Below are positions 50,578 to 62,755 of a stretch of DNA of 64,000 nucleotides, piece after piece (position 1 is the first letter of the stretch; each line of letters starts with the position of its first letter). The DNA comes from Liolophura sinensis (taxonomy: Eukaryota > Mollusca > Polyplacophora > Chitonida > Chitonidae). The stretch covers positions 64,275,249 through 64,339,248 of the forward strand of contig NC_088295.1 of assembly GCF_032854445.1 (NCBI RefSeq), given 5' to 3'. The position numbers and the translations under genes are program-made. The notes beneath the pieces were generated by a model. The model saw nothing but the letters and a program-made list of their open reading frames with translations. It was not told where the DNA came from and made no database searches.

Positions 50578-52990
50578 TTTTGAGAAATGTTTTATTACCT
50601 TCAATATACATGGAATGGTGCAGACATTTTCTTATATTTCCTCAAAGATTAAAAACAGTTTTATCACAGTAGTGGCTTCCCTTAAAATCTTGCACAGCTT
50701 TCTGGTGTCTTATATGGTAAATTTACAGTTACTTCACCAGTAGCATCTAACTTGGTGAAAGAATTATTTTTTAAGAAGTGCTTGTTAAACAAATCTTTGC
50801 GTTTTTCCAATACAAACTTGAAGAGAGTAGATTTGTTTTTAATAAATACTTAAATAAAACCTTAACTGACCCTTGTTTTCCGTCAGACATCATCATATTT
50901 ATTGTTTTGTACATTGCCAATCTGGCTTAACTACAGACAATATTTACAAAAACAAAGTTTACATTTCCCCCCTTCCTGGTTACTCCGAAACGAATCAGTT
51001 CTTAATAAGACATTTGGTGTAAAAAGTTTGGGTGAGCAGATTGATATAATGTTTCCAAAATATCGCATAAATGTTTAGGACAATTAATAAATAAATGAAA
51101 CCCATGCAGATTTGCTTTACATCATGTAAAATAGCATCTGGGACTGGTAAAATGGTCATGTTGTACCAGAATCTAGACAATAATAATGACATTATAATTA
51201 CGACTTTGCCTAGCAAGGAAATTTTGCCTTGTTTCCCCATATTAACAGTGCACTGTACACTTTTGAGCTTTTCTGACCAATTCCGCTGGTTACATATGTT
51301 TTGGTTCTGACCAAGGTGCACGCTTAGGACTTTTATTGAGTCCTTTTACAACAGGAATGTTTTCGATTTTGACAACGTTATCATTAATACCACAGCAGTA
51401 AATTTCAGATTTTTAACATTTACCTTGGCTTTTGAAGCCTTACAATATTTGTCGACAACATGTAACACACTTTTAACGATCATGGACCGTTACAGTTGCG
51501 TCATCTGCATGCTGAAATAGCAAACATTGTGTGTTCCTGCCAGGGACATTAATACATGGCCATTGCACTTTACAGAAGACCTTATGTCGGTGTAGAAAAT
51601 GGAAATCCACCTCCGAAAGTTATTCCCATATCCAAAGTGTGTTAAAACATCATTTAAAAACCCACGTACTACTCTGTCGAAGGCTTTCTCTTGGTGGAGT
51701 TTAATAAAATATGCTTCGGCGTCATCATTCTCTACATAGTATAAGGCATCACGTAGACTACATATTGTGTCAGCCATATCCCTTTATTAACGATTGTTCC
51801 AGGAGTCTCTCACCAATGTGGTCGCAATATGGTTCAAGTTCAGCTCATCCTGGTTTCCTTTCCGGTCATAAGTGGGAAGGTCTGTCAGCAATGGTCGTGG
51901 GTTTCCCCCGGGCTATGCCCGGTTTCCACCCACCATAATTCTGGCCGCCGTCGTATAAGTGAAATAGTACGGCGTAAAAAACAAATCAAATAATAAATAA
52001 ATAAATAAATAAATAATTCGGTTGGCCATACATCTAGAAATAATCTTATAATCCTCTCTGCTCATAAATAAGTAAAACAACTGCACTGTTCAGTACTCTT
52101 GTTAGCTGCCCTCTGCTAAAGATATCCTCATATACATCATACAGAACTGGACCTAAAAGTGGCGATAAAACTCCACATTAGCCCGTCATTACCCGGGCTT
52201 TCATTGCAGGAAATACCACCTAAAGATGTTCTCATTTCTTCCAGTGTTACAGGCTGCACGCACAGGAGCCTATCTTCTTCATTTAAGGCTACCTCTATAG
52301 AATCTAACGCAATTTTCTTGGCTTCTTCATCAAAATCGGATCATACTTGCACAAGTTACTTTAATATGAGTACACTTCGCCTAAAATGCGTCTACAATCT
52401 AGTACAATTTTGCCCTTTGATACCGTCAAGTGTTTATGGTTTTTATCTTGTTTGTGTTTTTCCAAAATCAGAAAATACTTTTTATCACTCTCGTGTAAAT
52501 AGGGGGATTCAGATCGGAAAATCGCACCCTTACACTTCTCCTTTTCAAAAACATCCAGTTTACCCTGCAGTTGTACAATATACTTTAAATCATAACCAGG
52601 CACAACACTGGCACGTCTACATTCACTGTTTAATTTTCTCTGAATATCATTAATTTCTTCATATCTGTCCTTCCCATACAACTGTGAAAAGACCCTGATT
52701 GTGTACTTAAGGTTATCCCACTATGTGCAAATGTCGTAAACATACAACGGACAAGTTAACTGTTTGTCAATTAACTGATTCAAGGCAGAGCCACACTCAT
52801 CGTCATTTAACAACGTGTAATTAAAAACATATGCCAGGGCCTCTTTGCACACTAGAAATGACAAACTTTACATAAACGATATAATGGTCACTATGAGGAG
52901 CATATACTCATATCTATACTCATAAGTCTTCTACTGACGCATTGGGAAACAGCCAACAACTGCCTCGAAATTAAACAATGATCTATTCTG
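50578..52990 (-). mobile_element. L1/Tx1-like LINE remnant 1
   Basis: On the - strand, 5' to 3': endonuclease end (about 52,900; APHSDHYIVYVKF), linker (52,681-52,361; GKLDVFEKEKCKGAIFRSES, HESDKKYFLILEKHK), RT part (51,777-51,560; DAEAYFIKLHQEKAFDRV), HADDATVTVHD as the catalytic box (51,510-51,480), and the C-terminal region (51,260-51,060; NWSEKLKSVQCTVN, KVVIIMSLLLSRFWYN). There is a deletion inside RT before HADD. The 5' part is missing, and a SINE sits inside at 51,797-52,019. The 3' end meets the tRNA-Trp palindrome. Confidence 0.82.
51797..52019 (+). repeat. SINE family 1 nested in LINE remnant 1
   Basis: CAGGAGTCTCTCACCAATGT, GTTCAAGTTCAGCTCATCCT, GGTCGTGGGTTTCCCCCGGG, ATTCTGGCCGCCGTCGTATA and TAGTACGGCGTAAAAAAC, then a tail with five AAAT repeats. 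Younger than the LINE it interrupts. Confidence 0.88.
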
Positions 52991-52999
52991 CTCTGGCGA

Positions 53000-53432
53000 A
53001 AACCCTGACATTTACGCTTAAACCAGCAATATTATACTGGAAAAGACATTGTGTGCAAACATGTGTTATAACTGTCGGTGTATATCTTTGGTAAGAATCA
53101 GTCGCCAGTCAGCAAACCTTTGATTCTTGGTATTTACTTGGTGGCAATGTCAATTTACATGGACATAGGACAACCTGAAATGATGGTGTAATATCAAAGC
53201 ATATACAGCTGGAAGTAAAGTATTTAAATAACAGCTCTTACAGTCTATCAGAAATGTGGCATTCCAAATGAGTTTTGCACAAACGATTATAGTTTGTTTT
53301 GATCAGTTATATGACGCAAAAAGATAATCATGCAATCAAACAACCAGTTTTGCAAGTCGCATCAACAAATATAACACGTTTCTTTTAAATGTTTTGTCCG
53401 TCCCCACTAACTAAGCTGTTACGTGCAACATA
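53000..53432 (-). repeat. partial tRNA-Trp satellite unit (flank without the tRNA)
   Basis: Matches the array units in order: CCTGACATTTACGC, GTGCAAACATGTGTTATAAC, GTATATCTTTGGTAAGAATC, TTGGTGGCAATGTCAATTTA, ACAACCTGAAATGATGGTG, GACGCAAAAAGATAATCATG and GTCCGTCCCCACTAACTAAG. It stops abruptly where LINE remnant 2 begins. It mixes features of the A and B flank types. Confidence 0.88.
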
Positions 53433-53435
53433 ATC

Positions 53436-55162
53436 ATATGTATTTCGTAATAAGTGAAGGTTGTCAAAAATACTTCGGCCTGGTATTCCACATGTCTGAT
53501 TCTGAAGTACAATTGTATCGATCACATTTTTTAACCGATTGCACAAAGCTTTAGAAACAATCTTATAATCTACATTTAGTAAGCTAACTGGCCTCCAGTT
53601 TTTTATGCTTTCGGCATTGTCGGGGTCCTTACATAATAGTGTGATTAACCCAGAACGCTGTGAATTACTTAATCTACCCAAGTTAAAACAGTAATTAACT
53701 ACATCCGTAAACACATCCGAAAACAGGGGCCAAAATTGTACATAAAACTCTGCTGGCAAACCGTCGCATCCCGGCGAACGGCTTTTAGACATATTTTTTA
53801 CTGCAAAAAACAACTCCTGTTCAGTCAAAAGGCCTTCGCAGGCAGTTTTACAATCGTCATTTAACATCGGAAGCGATGACAAGAACTCACCTTGAATGGA
53901 GGAGTCAGTATCTTGTTCAGTATACAATTTCATATAATACGACCTTATACACTTACCAATACCTTCCTGAGATTCATGGGATATCGAAAAATCACCATAA
54001 CAAGTAATACTTTTGATCATCTTCTTTCTGCCTCTACCAACTTCTCGTCTAATGAAATATTTGGTTGGTTTTTCTCCCTGATCAAAATGAACAGCTTTAG
54101 CACGGATAACCGCTCCCGCATGATTCGACTTATCAAGGGCATTTAGAGTCTTTTTCACATTGTCAATACGCTCACAGTTAATGATTGGACTAGATTTTAA
54201 CGCATTTAATTCTTGTTCAAGTTCCAACAAATCACGTTTTTTATTCATAGATTTCTCCTTACAGTAACTCCGAATTCTGTCTTTACATTCCCTTTTAAAT
54301 GTCTCCCATCTGTCTATTAGATCTGCATGACCAGTTGTACAGACAGAGAAAATATCATGGAAGACGAATTTAATATTATCAACAAGCTCCGTGTCATTTA
54401 ACACAGAAGTATTACACTTCCAGTAGAACGGCCCCCATGAAATGACATCTTCAAAAGAAATATCAAAAAACAAACACGAATGATCAGAAAAAGACACATG
54501 TACAGCATCACACTGGGTTACATACTTAAACACAGCGTTAGGGATATAAAATCTATCCAATCTACTGGCACACTGGCGCCTAGACCACGTGTAACAATTC
54601 TTATTCGGATACAGTTTCCTAAAAATATCACAAATACCAAAATCTCTTTTCAAATTATTAATTTCGTCCACTCCATCATTCCTTCCATTAGTGGTACAGC
54701 CAGCTCTATCTAATTCAATGCTCTCAACACAATTAAAATCCCCACCCATAATAACCAACTCACTGCCCTACATCACATTATCCAGATTAGAAATAAACTC
54801 TTTTCTTTCCTTTGGATTATTAGGGGCATATACGCAAACAAGGTTTAAAGCAGTGTTGTTGAGCTCAACCCTAATGCTTATGTAGCGACCGTTAGGGCAC
54901 CTCTGTATTTTCCGTATAAAGCAGTCTACGGTATACCTAATAATTATTCCCACCCCACAACTTCGATTTGACCCATACGCCCACCTTGCATCGCCCGGGA
55001 TTTGCAAATATTTAGTGTCATCATAGTTTTCGAAGTGTGTTTCCTGTAAGAATAGTACATCAATTCCTTTATCGAAAACAAATTGCTTGACATGTTCTTG
55101 TTAGGCGGATCCCGTAAACCATTAATATTTAAAGTCCCAAAACGAATATTATTTAAGCTCAT
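53436..55162 (-). pseudogene. LINE ORF2: endonuclease and partial reverse transcriptase
   Basis: Starts MSLNNIRFGTLNINGLRD. APE-type endonuclease motifs: DVLFLQETHFENYDD, VIMGGDFNCVES, YTWSRRQCASRLDRFYI and VSFSDHSC. RT begins SKSRSPGCDGLPAEFYVQFW and runs through IKNWRPVSLLNVDYKIVSKA to GIPGRSIFDNLHLLRN, where it is cut before the catalytic box. There is one frameshift near 55,090 and one TAG near 54,766; the rest is open for 457 codons. The RT style is that of the L1/Tx1 group. Confidence 0.9.
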
Positions 55163-55215
55163 TATACAAATAAGTAAAGGTAGAGCGTACATACCCATTG
55201 TGGTCAAATAAGAGA

Positions 55216-56250
55216 GTCCTAATTACGCTACAACTGATTTGTCTCTTTTCATTCGCTGCCTCGCACGAGAAGCAAGCGATTTTCTTTTTCTGTATTCCAG
55301 AAGCATGGTGTCCCCCTCCTGAGATGGAGTCGGCGTCATACAGTCTGACGACTGATCGGCATCAACACCATCATAATCAGTAGGATGGGAACTGGGCGGG
55401 ATAGATGACGCTGCCTCTTCGGCTGTACTGCCATTGTCCAACTTAGCTCACTTTTCCTCCACTGGGACTGGTGAACGCACGTCGGGAGCGTACACGTCAG
55501 CCACGACCACATTCTTCACCCTCGGGACAGCTGATGACGTTTCATTATCACCAACATCCACTTCTTCGGTGTTCTTAGTATTCTCCCGGACGTCCATCTC
55601 CTTATCAGACTCGCTGTCGTCGCTGACGTCATCATCGGCGCTGTCGTCACCATTCCCGTCGATTTCGTCTTGAACCAGTTCCATAGCAGGTACGTTGAAT
55701 GGGTCATCATCTTCGCTGACGTCAACATCAACGTCATCTTGTTTAACGGCGTCTTCCTTATTGTACTGGCGCATAGTCGGTAGGTTTCCCTTAACTCGCG
55801 CCGCGTACGACATTGCTCTCGCACAACAGTCACTGACCGTATGAAGCCCTGAGTCACACATTCGGCATGGATCTGTACAGTCCTTCTCTGTATGAGGATT
55901 CTCATGGGGGAGAAACCGCCGCAGTTAGAACACCACAGTGCACAGCACAGATTCAGGTAAACTGACGACGCGGGCATAATAGACCACGTCGTTCCATTTA
56001 TAACAACATTGGATTTACTCACTAGGACATTATGCCCAGCCACTGTAAAAACGCGGAGATAGAAGTGTTTCTTAAAATAATTCTTCTGAAAATTTATTAG
56101 CTCTGTCTTAATATTTAACACACTTGACAGAAAAGGAATAAAGTCCCTCTGGACAGCCGTAGAAAATGCCGGGCTGCTTCGTGTAGAGATTGACACAGGC
56201 AAAGTTCTGCTTGGCCTGTTTACAGGCGAGAACGACACGGGCTTGGACAT
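55216..56250 (-). pseudogene. LINE ORF1 with CCHC zinc knuckles
   Basis: Begins MSKPVSFSPVNRPSRTLPVS. Central part RDFIPFLSSVLNIKTELINF and NYFKKHFYLRVFTVAGHNVL. A knuckle CRMCDSGLHTVSDC (C-X2-C-X4-H-X4-C) follows a second, frameshifted Cys/His cluster. Then comes a long acidic Asp/Glu/Ser tail and a basic end (RKRKSLASRARQRMKRDK). One frameshift near the knuckles and one in-frame stop near 55,450. Presumably a nucleic-acid-binding particle protein, from the family. Confidence 0.75.
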
Positions 56251-56534
56251 ACCTGATCCAACGGGTCACACGCCCTTCACCAAACAGTAACCACTGGCCA
56301 AACTCAAGCTCTGTAAGCAGGACAGTTCACCAAAAAATCGGTTTCAAAAACAAGCGTTGTTGTTGCACAAATGTGTAAACAGCAGACAATAACCGACACG
56401 TCCGTTCACTTCGGCGTCTAGCACACTCTCCTCCCACTTCCATAGTCAGTAGTACAAAAAGCGAGATGCCGCTGCCTCGTTAAAATTGGATCAATATATA
56501 TAAAAGCAAATAACACCTGTTCAAAAAGAAATTT

Positions 56535-56606
56535 TGACCCCGACGTGATCCGAACACGCAACCTTCTGATTTGGAGTCAGACGCGATAACATTACGCCAC
56601 GGAGTC
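56535..56606 (-). pseudogene. tRNA-Trp copy 1, degenerate
   Basis: The CCA anticodon is kept, but there are changes in the D-arm (CGATAACATTACGCC on the + strand against CGCTACCATTGCGCC in intact copies), the anticodon loop (CTCCAAA) and the T-loop (TTCGGAT). First copy after LINE remnant 2. Probably not functional. Confidence 0.85.
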
Positions 56607-57288
56607 TGTCTGACATGCAATTCTTATCTTTCTGTCAACTCCGGAAACAACTGAGACACGCAGTGTTGTAGGGAATCCAGTACACAGCCCGACATTTTAC
56701 ACTGTTAATATTGTGATGAAGACATCGCTGTCCAAACATGTGTTGGAACTATGGGTGTATATCTTTGGTCGCCAGTCAGCAAACCTTTGATTCTTGGCAT
56801 GTACTTGGTGGCAATGTCAATTTACATGGACATAGGACAACCTGAAATGATGGTGGGATATCAAAGCATATACAGGTGGAAATAAAGTATTTAAATAATA
56901 GCTCTTGCAGTCTATCAGAAAGTTAGCATTAAATGAGTTTTACCCAAAGATTTAAAGTTTGCTTTGATCAGTTAAGTGACGCAAAAAAATAATTATGCAA
57001 TCAAACAACCAGTTTTGCAAGTCGCATAAACAAAATTAAAATGTTTCTGTTAAATATTTTGTCCGTCCCCACTAACTAAGATGTAACGTGCAACACATGT
57101 TCGTGTATTCAACCTTTCTAATGGAATAACTTTAAAACTGATCCTGTAATGATCTGAAATTAGAGACGGAATTCGGACATCTACCATTTCCATAGTCAGT
57201 AGCACAAAAAAACGAGATGCTGCAGCCTGGTGAAAATTGGATCAATATATATAAAAGCAAAAAAAAAACACCCATTGAATGGTAATTT

Positions 57289-57360
57289 TGACCCCGACGT
57301 GATTCGAATACGAAAACTTCTGATCTGGAGTCAGACATGCCACCATTGCGCCAAGGAGAC
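57289..57360 (-). pseudogene. tRNA-Trp copy 2, degenerate B-box type
   Basis: The anticodon arm with CCA is perfect, but the acceptor strand GTCTCCT gives two mispairs with CGGGGTC, the D-stem is broken (GCGC/GCAT) and the T-stem has two mispairs (TCGTA/CACGT). It shares these changes with copy 4. Confidence 0.88.
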
Positions 57361-58069
57361 TGTCTGACATACAATTCTTATCTTTCTGTCAACTCCGGAA
57401 ACAACTGAGACACGCAGTGTTCTTGGTAATCCAGCACACAGCCCGACATTTTACACTGAATCCAACGTTAATATTGTGATGAAGACATTGCTGTCCAAAC
57501 ATGTGTTAGAACTGTGGGTGTATATCTTTGGTAAGAATCAATCGGCAGTCAGCAAATCTTTGAATCTTGGCATGCACTTGGAGGCAATGTCAATTTACAT
57601 GGACATAGGACAAACTGAAATGATGGTGTGATATCAAAGCATATACAGTTGGAAATAAGTATTTAAATAATAGCTATTGCAATCTATCATAAATTGTGGC
57701 ATTCCAAATGGGTTTTACCCAAACGATTACAGTTTGCTTTGATCAGTTAAATGACGCAACAAGATGATCATGCAATCAAATTACCAGTTTTGCAAGTCGC
57801 ATTAACAAATTAAAACATTTCTGTTAAATATATTTGTCGCCCTCCCTCCCCCCACCCGCCCCAGTAAGCTGTAACGCGCATCACATGTTCGTGTGTTCAA
57901 TCTTTCCAATGGAATAGCCTAAAAATGATCCTGTAATGATCTAAAATTAGAGACGGTATTCGGACATCTACCATTTCCATAGTCAGTAGCACAAAAAGCG
58001 AGATGCCGCTGCCTCGTTAAATTGATCAATATATATAAAAGCAAATAACACCTGTTCAAAAAGAAATTT

Positions 58070-58141
58070 TGACCCCGACGTGATTCGAACACGCAACCTT
58101 CTGATCTGGAGTCAAACGCGCTACCATTGCGCCACGGAGTC
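58070..58141 (-). tRNA. tRNA-Trp(CCA) copy 3
   Basis: As the intact copies except one change in the anticodon stem (TTTGA instead of TCTGA), which turns a C-G pair into a T-G wobble. Still foldable with full A and B boxes and a TTTCTTTTT terminator downstream. Confidence 0.9.
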
Positions 58142-58831
58142 TGTCTGACATGCAATTCTAATCTTTCTCTCAACTCCGGAAACAACTGAGACACGCAGTG
58201 TTCTTGGTAATCCAGCACACAGCCCGACATTTTACACTGGATCCAGCGTTAATATTGTGGTGAAGACATCGCTGTCCAAACATGTGTTGGAACTGTGGGT
58301 GTATATCTTTGGTCGCCAGTCAGCAAACCTTTGATTCTTGGCATGTACTTGGTGGCAATGTCAATTTACATGGACATAGGGACAACCTGAAATGATGGTG
58401 GGATATCAAAGCATATACAGGTGGAAATAAAGTATTTAAATAATAGCTCTTGCAGTCTATCAGAAAGTTAGCATTAAATGAGTTTTACCCAAAGATTTCA
58501 AGTTTGCTTTGATCAGTTAAGTGACGCAAAAAATAATTATGCAATCAAACAACCATTTTTGCAAGTCGCATAAACAAAATTAAAATGTTTCTGTTAAATA
58601 TTTTGTCCGTCCCCACTAACTAAGATGTAACGTGCAACACATGTTCGTGTATTCAACCTTTCTAATGGAATAACTTTAAAACTGATCTGTAATGATCTGA
58701 AATTAGAGGCGGAATTCGGACATCTACCATTTCCATAGTCAGTAGCACAAAAAAACGAGATGCTGCAGCCTGGTGAAAATTGGATCAATATATATAAAAG
58801 CAAAAAAAAAACACCCATTGAATGGTAATTT

Positions 58832-58903
58832 TGACCCCGACGTGATTCGAATACGAAAACTTCTGATCTGGAGTCAGACATGCCACCATTGCGCCAAGGA
58901 GAC
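58832..58903 (-). pseudogene. tRNA-Trp copy 4, degenerate
   Basis: Identical in kind to copy 2: intact anticodon arm, broken acceptor, D and T stems. Confidence 0.88.
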
Positions 58904-59592
58904 TGTCTGACATACAATTCTTATCTTTCTGTCAACTCCGGAAACAACTGAGACACGCAGTGTTCTTGGTAATCCAGCACACAGCCCGACATTTTACACT
59001 GAATCCAACGTAATATTGTGATGAAGACATTGCTGGTCCAAACATGTGTTAGAACTGTGGGTGTATATCTTTGGTAAGAATCAATCGGCAGTCAGCAAAT
59101 CTTTGAATCTTGGCATGCACTTGGAGGCAATGTCAATTTACATGGACATAGGACAAACTGAAATGATGGTGTGATATCAAAGCATATACAGTTGGAAATA
59201 AGTATTTGAATAATAGCTATTACAATCTATCATAAATGTGGCATTCCAAATGGGTTTTACCCAAAGATTTAAAGTTTGCTTTGATCAGTTAAATGACGCA
59301 AAAAAATAATTATGCGATCAAACTACCATTTTTGTAAGTCGCATAAACAAAATTAAAATGTTTCTGTTAAATATTTTGTCCGTCCCCACTAACTAAGATG
59401 TAACGTGTAACACATGTTCGTGTATTCAACCTTTCTATTGGAATAACTTTAAAACTGATCTTGTAATGATCTAAAATTAGAGGCGGAATTCGGACATCTA
59501 CCATTTCCATAGTCAGTAGCACAAAAAGACGAGATGCTGCAGCCTGGTGAAAATTGGATCAATATATATAAAAGTGTATAAAATGGTAAGTT

Positions 59593-59664
59593 TGACCTCG
59601 ACGTGATTCGAACACGCAACCTTCTGTTCTGGAATCAGACATGCTACCATTGCGCCAAGGAGTC
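59593..59664 (-). pseudogene. tRNA-Trp copy 5, intermediate
   Basis: T-arm and acceptor 5' strand are mostly intact (AAGGTTGCGTGTTCGAATCA), but the D-stem is GCAT-type, the anticodon-stem side is changed (AACAG) and GAGGTCA replaces GGGGTCA. It looks like a mosaic of the intact and degenerate types. Function doubtful. Confidence 0.8.
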
Positions 59665-60137
59665 TGTCTGACATACAGTTCTTATCTTTCTGTCAACTCC
59701 GGAAACAACTGAGACACGCAGTATTATTGGTAATCCAGCACACAGCCCGACATTTTACACTGAATTCAACGTTAATATTGTGATGAAGACATTGCTGTCC
59801 AAACATATGTTAGAACTGTGGGTGTATATCTTTGGTAAGAATCAATCGGCAGTCAGCAAATCTTTGAATCTTGGCATGCACTTGGAGGCAATGTTAATTT
59901 ACATGGACATAGGACAAACTGAAATGATGGTGTGATATCAAAGCATATACAGTTGGAAATAAGTATTTATATAATAGCTATTGCAATCTATCATAAATGT
60001 GGCATTCCAAATGGGTTTTACCCAAACGATTACAGTTTGCTTTGATCAGTTAAATGACGCAACAAGATCATGCAATCAAACTACCAGTTTTGCATGTCGC
60101 ATTAACAAAATTAAAACGTTTCTGTTAAATATTTTGT

Positions 60138-60171
60138 CGCCCTCCCCCCCCCCCCCCCACCCGCCCCAGTA
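60138..60171. repeat. C-tract of B-type satellite units (also 57,838-57,864; 61,681-61,713; 63,233-63,263)
   Basis: In B units followed by an intact tRNA copy, GTCGCCCTC is followed by a run of C (up to about 17) and ACCCGCCCCAGTAAGC. The run length differs between units. It replaces the GTCCGTCCCCACTAACTAAG block of the A units. It could form G-quadruplex or i-motif structures. Confidence 0.85.
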
Positions 60172-60376
60172 AGCTGTAACGCGCATCACATGTTCGTGTG
60201 TTCAATCTTTCCAATGGAATAGCCTAAAAATGATCCTGTAATAATCTAAAATTAGAGACGGTATTCGGACATCTACCATTTCCATAGTCAGTAGCACAAA
60301 AAGCGAGATGCCGCTGCCTCGTTAAAATGGGATCAATATATATAAAAGCAAATAACACCTGTTCAAAAAGAAATTT

Positions 60377-60448
60377 TGACCCCGACGTGATTCGAACACG
60401 CAACCTTCTGATCTGGAGTCAGACGCGCTACCATTGCGCCACGGAGTC
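60377..60448 (-). tRNA. tRNA-Trp(CCA) copy 6, intact
   Basis: 72 bases, all stems paired, loop CTCCAGA, A box TGGCGCAATGG, B box GTGTTCGAATCAC. TTTCTTTTT follows on the - strand as pol III terminator. Identical to copies 7, 8 and 10. Confidence 0.96.
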
Positions 60449-61134
60449 TGTCTGACATGCAATTCTAATCTTTCTCTCAACTCCGGAAACAACTGAGACA
60501 CGCAGTGTTGTAGGGAATTTAGTACACAGTCTTACATTTTACACTGGATCCAGCGTTAATATTGTGGTGAAGACATCGCTGTCCAAACATGTGTTGGAAC
60601 TGTGGGTGTATATCTTTGGTCGCAATCAGCAAACCTTTGATTCTTGGCATGTACTTGGTGGCAATGTCAATTTACATCGACATAGGACAACCTGAAATGA
60701 TGGTGGGATATCAAAGCATATACAGGTGGAAATAAAGTATTTAAATAATAGCTCTTGCAGTCTGTCAGAAAGTTAGCATTAAATGGGTTTTACCCTAAGA
60801 TTTAAAGTTTGCTTTGATCAGTTAAATGAGGCAAAAAATAATTATGCAATCAAACAACCAGTTTTGCAAGTCGCATAAACAAAATTAAAATGTTTCTGTT
60901 AAATATTTTGTCCGTCCCCACTAACTAAGATGTAACGTGCAACACATGTTCGTGTATTCAATCTTTCCAATGGAATAACTTAAAAAAATGATCCTATAAT
61001 GATCTGAAATTAAAGACGGTATTCGGACATCTACCATTTCCATAGTCAGTAGCACAAAAAGCGAGATGCCGCTGCCTCGTTAAAATGGGATCAATATATA
61101 TAAAAGCAAATAACACCTGTTCAAAAAGAAATTT

Positions 61135-61206
61135 TGACCCCGACGTGATTCGAACACGCAACCTTCTGATCTGGAGTCAGACGCGCTACCATTGCGCCAC
61201 GGAGTC
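61135..61206 (-). tRNA. tRNA-Trp(CCA) copy 7, intact
   Basis: Same 72-base sequence as copy 6. The flank to its left has the A-type GTCCGTCCCCACTAACTAAG block, so intact genes occur next to both flank types. Confidence 0.96.
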
Positions 61207-61922
61207 TGTCCGACATGCAATTCTAATCTTTCTGTCAACTCCGGAAACAACTGAGACACGCAGTGTTCTTGGTAATCCAGCACACAGCCCGACATTTTAC
61301 ACTGAATTCAACGTTAATATTGTGATGAAGACATTGCTGTCCAAACATATGTTAGAACTGTGGGTGTATATCTTTGGTAAGAATCAATCGGCAGTCAGCA
61401 AATCTTTGAATCTTGGCATGCACTTGGAGGCAATGTTAATTTACATGGACATAGGACAAACTGAAATGATGGTGTGATATCAAAGCATATACAGTTGGAA
61501 ATAAGTATTTATATAATAGCTATTGCAATCTATCATAAATGTGGCATTCCAAATGGGTTTTACCCAAACGATTACAGTTTGCTTTGATCAGTTAAATGAC
61601 GCAACAAGATCATGCAATCAAACTACCAGTTTTGCAAGTCGCATTAACAAAATTAAAACGTTTCTGTTAAATATTTTGTCGCCCTCCCCCCCCCCCCCCC
61701 CCACCCGCCCCAGTAAGCTGTAACGCGCATCACATGTTCGTGTGTTCAATCTTTCCAATGGAATAGCCTAAAAATGATCCTGTAATAATCTAAAATTAGA
61801 GACGGTATTCGGACATCTACCATTTCCATAGTCAGTACCACAAAAAGCGAGATGCCGCTGCCTCGTTAAAATGGGATCAATATATATATAAAAGCAAATA
61901 ACACCTGTTCAAAAATAAATTT

Positions 61923-61994
61923 TGACCCCGACGTGATTCGAACACGCAACCTTCTGATCTGGAGTCAGACGCGCTACCATTGCGCCACGGAGTC
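61923..61994 (-). tRNA. tRNA-Trp(CCA) copy 8, intact
   Basis: Same 72-base sequence as copy 6. The downstream terminator reads TTTATTTTT rather than TTTCTTTTT. Confidence 0.96.
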
Positions 61995-62683
61995 TGTCTG
62001 ACATGCAATTCTAATCTTTCTGTCAACTCCGGAAACAACTGAGACACGCAGTGTTGTTGGTAATCCAGCACACAGCCCGACATTTTACACTGGATCCAGC
62101 GTTAATATTGTGGTGAAGACATCGCTGTCCAAACATGTGTTGGAACTGTGGGTGTATATCTTTGGTCGCAATCAGCAAACCTTTGATTCTTCACATGTAC
62201 TTGGTGGCAATGTCAATTTACATCGACATAGGACAACCTGAAATGATGGTGGGATATCAAAGCATATACAGGTGGAAATAAAGTATTTAAATAATAGCTC
62301 TTGCAGTCTATCAGAAAGTTAGCATTAAATGGGTTTTACCCTAAGATTTAAAGTTTGCTTTGATTAGTTAAATGACGCAAAAAATAATTATGCAATCAAA
62401 CAACCATTTTTGCAAGTCGCATAAACAAAATTAAAATGTTTCTGTTAAATATTTTGTCCGTCCCCACTAACTAAGATGTAACGTGCAACGCATGTTCGTG
62501 TATTCAATCTTTCCAATGGAATAACTTAAAAAAATGATCCTATAATGATCTGAAATTAAAGACGGTATTCGGACATCTACCATTTCCATAGTCAGTAGCA
62601 CAAAAAGCGAGATGCCGCTGCCTCGTTAAAATTGGATCAATATATATAAAAGCAAAAAAAAAACACCCATTGAATGGTAATTT

Positions 62684-62755
62684 TGACCCCGACGTGATTC
62701 GAACACGAAAACTTCTGATCTGGAATCAGACATGCCACCATTGCGCCAAGGAGAC
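62684..62755 (-). pseudogene. tRNA-Trp copy 9, degenerate
   Basis: Acceptor and D-stem are broken as in copies 2 and 4. The T-arm is nearer the intact form (TTCGTGTTCGAATCACG), and the anticodon loop starts TTCCAGA. Confidence 0.87.

Larger units (their letters stand above)
53433..56436 (-). mobile_element. L1/Tx1-like LINE remnant 2, 3'-truncated, inside the tRNA-Trp array
   Basis: On the - strand: 5' leader (56,436-56,251), ORF1 with CCHC knuckles (56,250-55,216), ORF2 with APE-type endonuclease and the first third of RT (55,162-53,436). Satellite sequence lies directly on both sides. About 115 bases of the unit are missing across the insertion, and the LINE 3' half is absent, so this is not a simple insertion. 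Its coding regions carry few breaks, so it is younger than remnant 1. Confidence 0.87.

Noticed and set aside
57919-62083. Open frames on the - strand in the array whose peptides share 'DSRSEGCVFESRRGQ'-like text
   Set aside because: This peptide is the translation of the tRNA-Trp gene itself and its flanks; it repeats only because the unit repeats.
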